This document shows positions 63,322 through 64,000 of a stretch of DNA of 64,000 nt, piece by piece (positions within the stretch are counted from its first letter, which is position 1; the number at the start of each line of letters is the position of its first letter). This stretch comes from JBBKWU01 sp037969035 (GTDB lineage Bacteria; Pseudomonadota; Alphaproteobacteria; Micavibrionales; Micavibrionaceae), in NCBI GenBank assembly GCA_037969035.1, contig JBBKWU010000012.1, positions 62,001-126,000 of the forward strand, given 5' to 3'. The notes under the pieces are model-generated. The model worked only from the letters and a program-made list of their open reading frames with translations. It made no database searches and was not told the DNA's origin. The position numbers and the translations under genes were made by a program.

Positions 63322-63340
63322 AAATAGTCACATGATATTG

Positions 63341-63367
63341 GCCTCGCTTTTGCGGGGCTGTTTTTTT
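63341..63367 (+). terminator. Rho-independent terminator (repeat copy 2)
   Basis: The same 27-base terminator core as at 62941-62967 (stem, TTTT loop, seven T), exactly 400 bases downstream. It ends the 94-residue gene. On the minus strand it lies after the stop of the unknown gene at 63388. Confidence 0.92.
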
Positions 63368-63387
63368 GTGGCCTAAATAGGGCTCTT

Positions 63388-63720
63388 TTAAATTTGAAAG
63401 TGAAACGGAGATGCTGTGTATTCTTCACCGGTAAAGCTAGGAAGTGATTTTGCTGCGGTAGAATCAAGCGGCACCTCAGATATTTTATTTTTCAGGTAAC
63501 CCGCTGTAGAAATACAAAAATCAAGCGCACAGCCATCATTACCCCAATCGGCCAATTCAATGGTAGCGTCCCTTAGGTTATTGAGATCATTTAATCTACC
63601 TAAAATAAAGTCGCGCGATTCATCTGGGTTGTTATACATGTGGAAACTAGCAAAGGCCATGGCGGCCATTAGGGTTCCTTGTAGCCATTCTTTTTTATCT
63701 GGATATCTCATTGGTGGCAT
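63388..63720 (-). CDS. Unknown protein, first of two tandem paralogues
   Basis: Not recognised. It encodes 110 residues, with a short hydrophobic N-terminal part (LMAAMAFASFHMY), an acidic middle (RLNDLNNLRDATIELADWG) with two cysteines near residues 64 and 69 (CALDFC), and a C-terminal module. That module shares YLK, KISE, PL, AAK, LPSF, EY and ASPF with the next gene: 23 of 36 positions are identical. It starts 12 bases after the stop of that neighbour on the same strand. ATGs at 63720 and 63711 are possible starts. The hydrophobic segment is too weak to call a signal peptide. Confidence 0.68.
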   Translation of the reverse strand: MPPMRYPDKKEWLQGTLMAAMAFASFHMYNNPDESRDFILGRLNDLNNLRDATIELADWGNDGCALDFCISTAGYLKNKISEVPLDSTAAKSLPSFTGEEYTASPFHFQI

Positions 63721-63732
63721 TACCTTTATTTA

Positions 63733-64000
63733 TTACAACTGATAATTGAAGGGGGACGCAGGGTACTCGTTATCTACAAAACTCGGTAGCTGTTTCGCAG
63801 CGTTCTCTGAAAGTGGTGTCTCGGATATTTTAGATTTTAAATATTCTGCCGTGGTTGGGCAGTCGTTATTGTCGTTTAGATGCAGAGGGCACTCTTGCTG
63901 TGTTTGTGCGATTGGTAGGTGGATGGTTATGATCAACGGCTCTCGTTCTTCTTGAGGCTGAGAAGAAGGCAATGCGAAGTGCGCGGCTAGTGACGCTGCG
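63733..64000 (-). CDS. Unknown protein, second tandem paralogue, 5' end beyond window
   Basis: Not recognised. The reverse frame stays open to the window edge. The start is probably outside, since the only internal candidate is a TTG at 63972 that lacks support. The visible 88 residues begin AASLAAHFALPSSQPQ, which lines up with AAMAFASFHMYNN of the neighbour, continue through a hydrophobic strand (EPLIITIHLPI) and an Asp/Asn-rich patch with Cys, and end in the same C-terminal module (ending SPFNYQL). Fifteen of the 23 identical residues in the module use different codons in the two genes, so the protein sequence, not recent DNA copying, is what has been kept. Confidence 0.65.
   Translation of the reverse strand, partial: AASLAAHFALPSSQPQEEREPLIITIHLPIAQTQQECPLHLNDNNDCPTTAEYLKSKISETPLSENAAKQLPSFVDNEYPASPFNYQL

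Noticed and set aside
1..64000. CRISPR array, prophage, transposon or rRNA operon
   Set aside because: Reading both strands showed no regularly spaced repeats, integrase, transposase or rRNA-like sequence.

Overview
The window is 64 kb of dense, single-copy chromosomal DNA from a motile, Gram-negative alphaproteobacterium of moderate G+C. Several gene blocks are typical of that class: DUF465-purE; recO-parC-bpt; bamE / ubiquinol-cytochrome c chaperone / DUF177-rpmF-plsX-fabH-ihfA-merR-tRNA-Pro; hom-glpX-recJ; and tig-clpP-lon-hupB. The cell has an LPS outer membrane (LptD, BamE, an OmpA-like lipoprotein), a flagellar motor (MotA, MotB, a FliL-like protein), a cytochrome bc1 assembly factor, polyhydroxyalkanoate storage (PhaC) and a proton-pumping pyrophosphatase. 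The encoded G-1:C73 pair of tRNA-His argues against the alphaproteobacterial orders that lost this feature. I cannot name a genus from sequence alone. I see no rRNA, CRISPR array, prophage, insertion sequence or integrase.

Layout. Bases 1-5.4 kb hold fumC (partial), purK, a small membrane protein, purE, DUF465, a 6-phosphofructokinase and a PH-domain membrane protein. Bases 5.5-8.9 kb are a cell-wall block: a YcbB-type L,D-transpeptidase, a Tat-exported DUF882 protein and a secreted unknown. Bases 8.9-18.4 kb hold a histidine phosphatase, recO-parC, bpt, motAB, hemB, a HIBYL-CoA hydrolase and an LdtR-like MarR regulator. Bases 18.4-25.8 kb hold glutaryl-CoA dehydrogenase, rpiB-glyA-nrdR-nusB, a FliL-like protein and hppA. 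Bases 25.8-31.5 kb are the bamE-to-cutA block. Bases 31.5-41.8 kb hold metY, rplM-rpsI, a gamma-carbonic-anhydrase-like protein, phaC, the OmpA-like lipoprotein and hom-glpX-recJ. Bases 41.8-55.7 kb hold an unknown cytosolic protein, a sodium/solute symporter, an RNA helicase, lptD, an SLC13 permease, an AsmA-like protein, parE, a thioesterase and a duplicated-domain secreted protein. Bases 55.6-64 kb hold glnA, tRNA-His, tRNA-Leu, tig-clpP-lon-hupB, and then a short run of unrecognised small genes.

How the genes fit together. PFK and GlpX form an opposed glycolysis/gluconeogenesis pair, and RpiB and GlyA feed the pentose-phosphate and one-carbon pathways used by PurE and PurK. PlsX and FabH start phospholipid and fatty-acid synthesis. 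The L,D-transpeptidase, the DUF882 protein and the LdtR-like regulator plausibly form one envelope-remodelling module. ParC/ParE, RecO, RecJ, IHF-alpha and HU cover chromosome topology and repair. Trigger factor, ClpP and Lon form a proteostasis block that lacks the usual clpX.

The least ordinary part is the right end (about 62.9-64 kb). A 94-residue orphan gene sits between two copies of the same terminator core exactly 400 bp apart. Beyond it, on the other strand, lie two tandem paralogous small genes sharing a conserved C-terminal module. Beyond these, the unknown genes are isolated single proteins set among housekeeping genes; I found no clear multi-gene novel defence or biosynthetic system.
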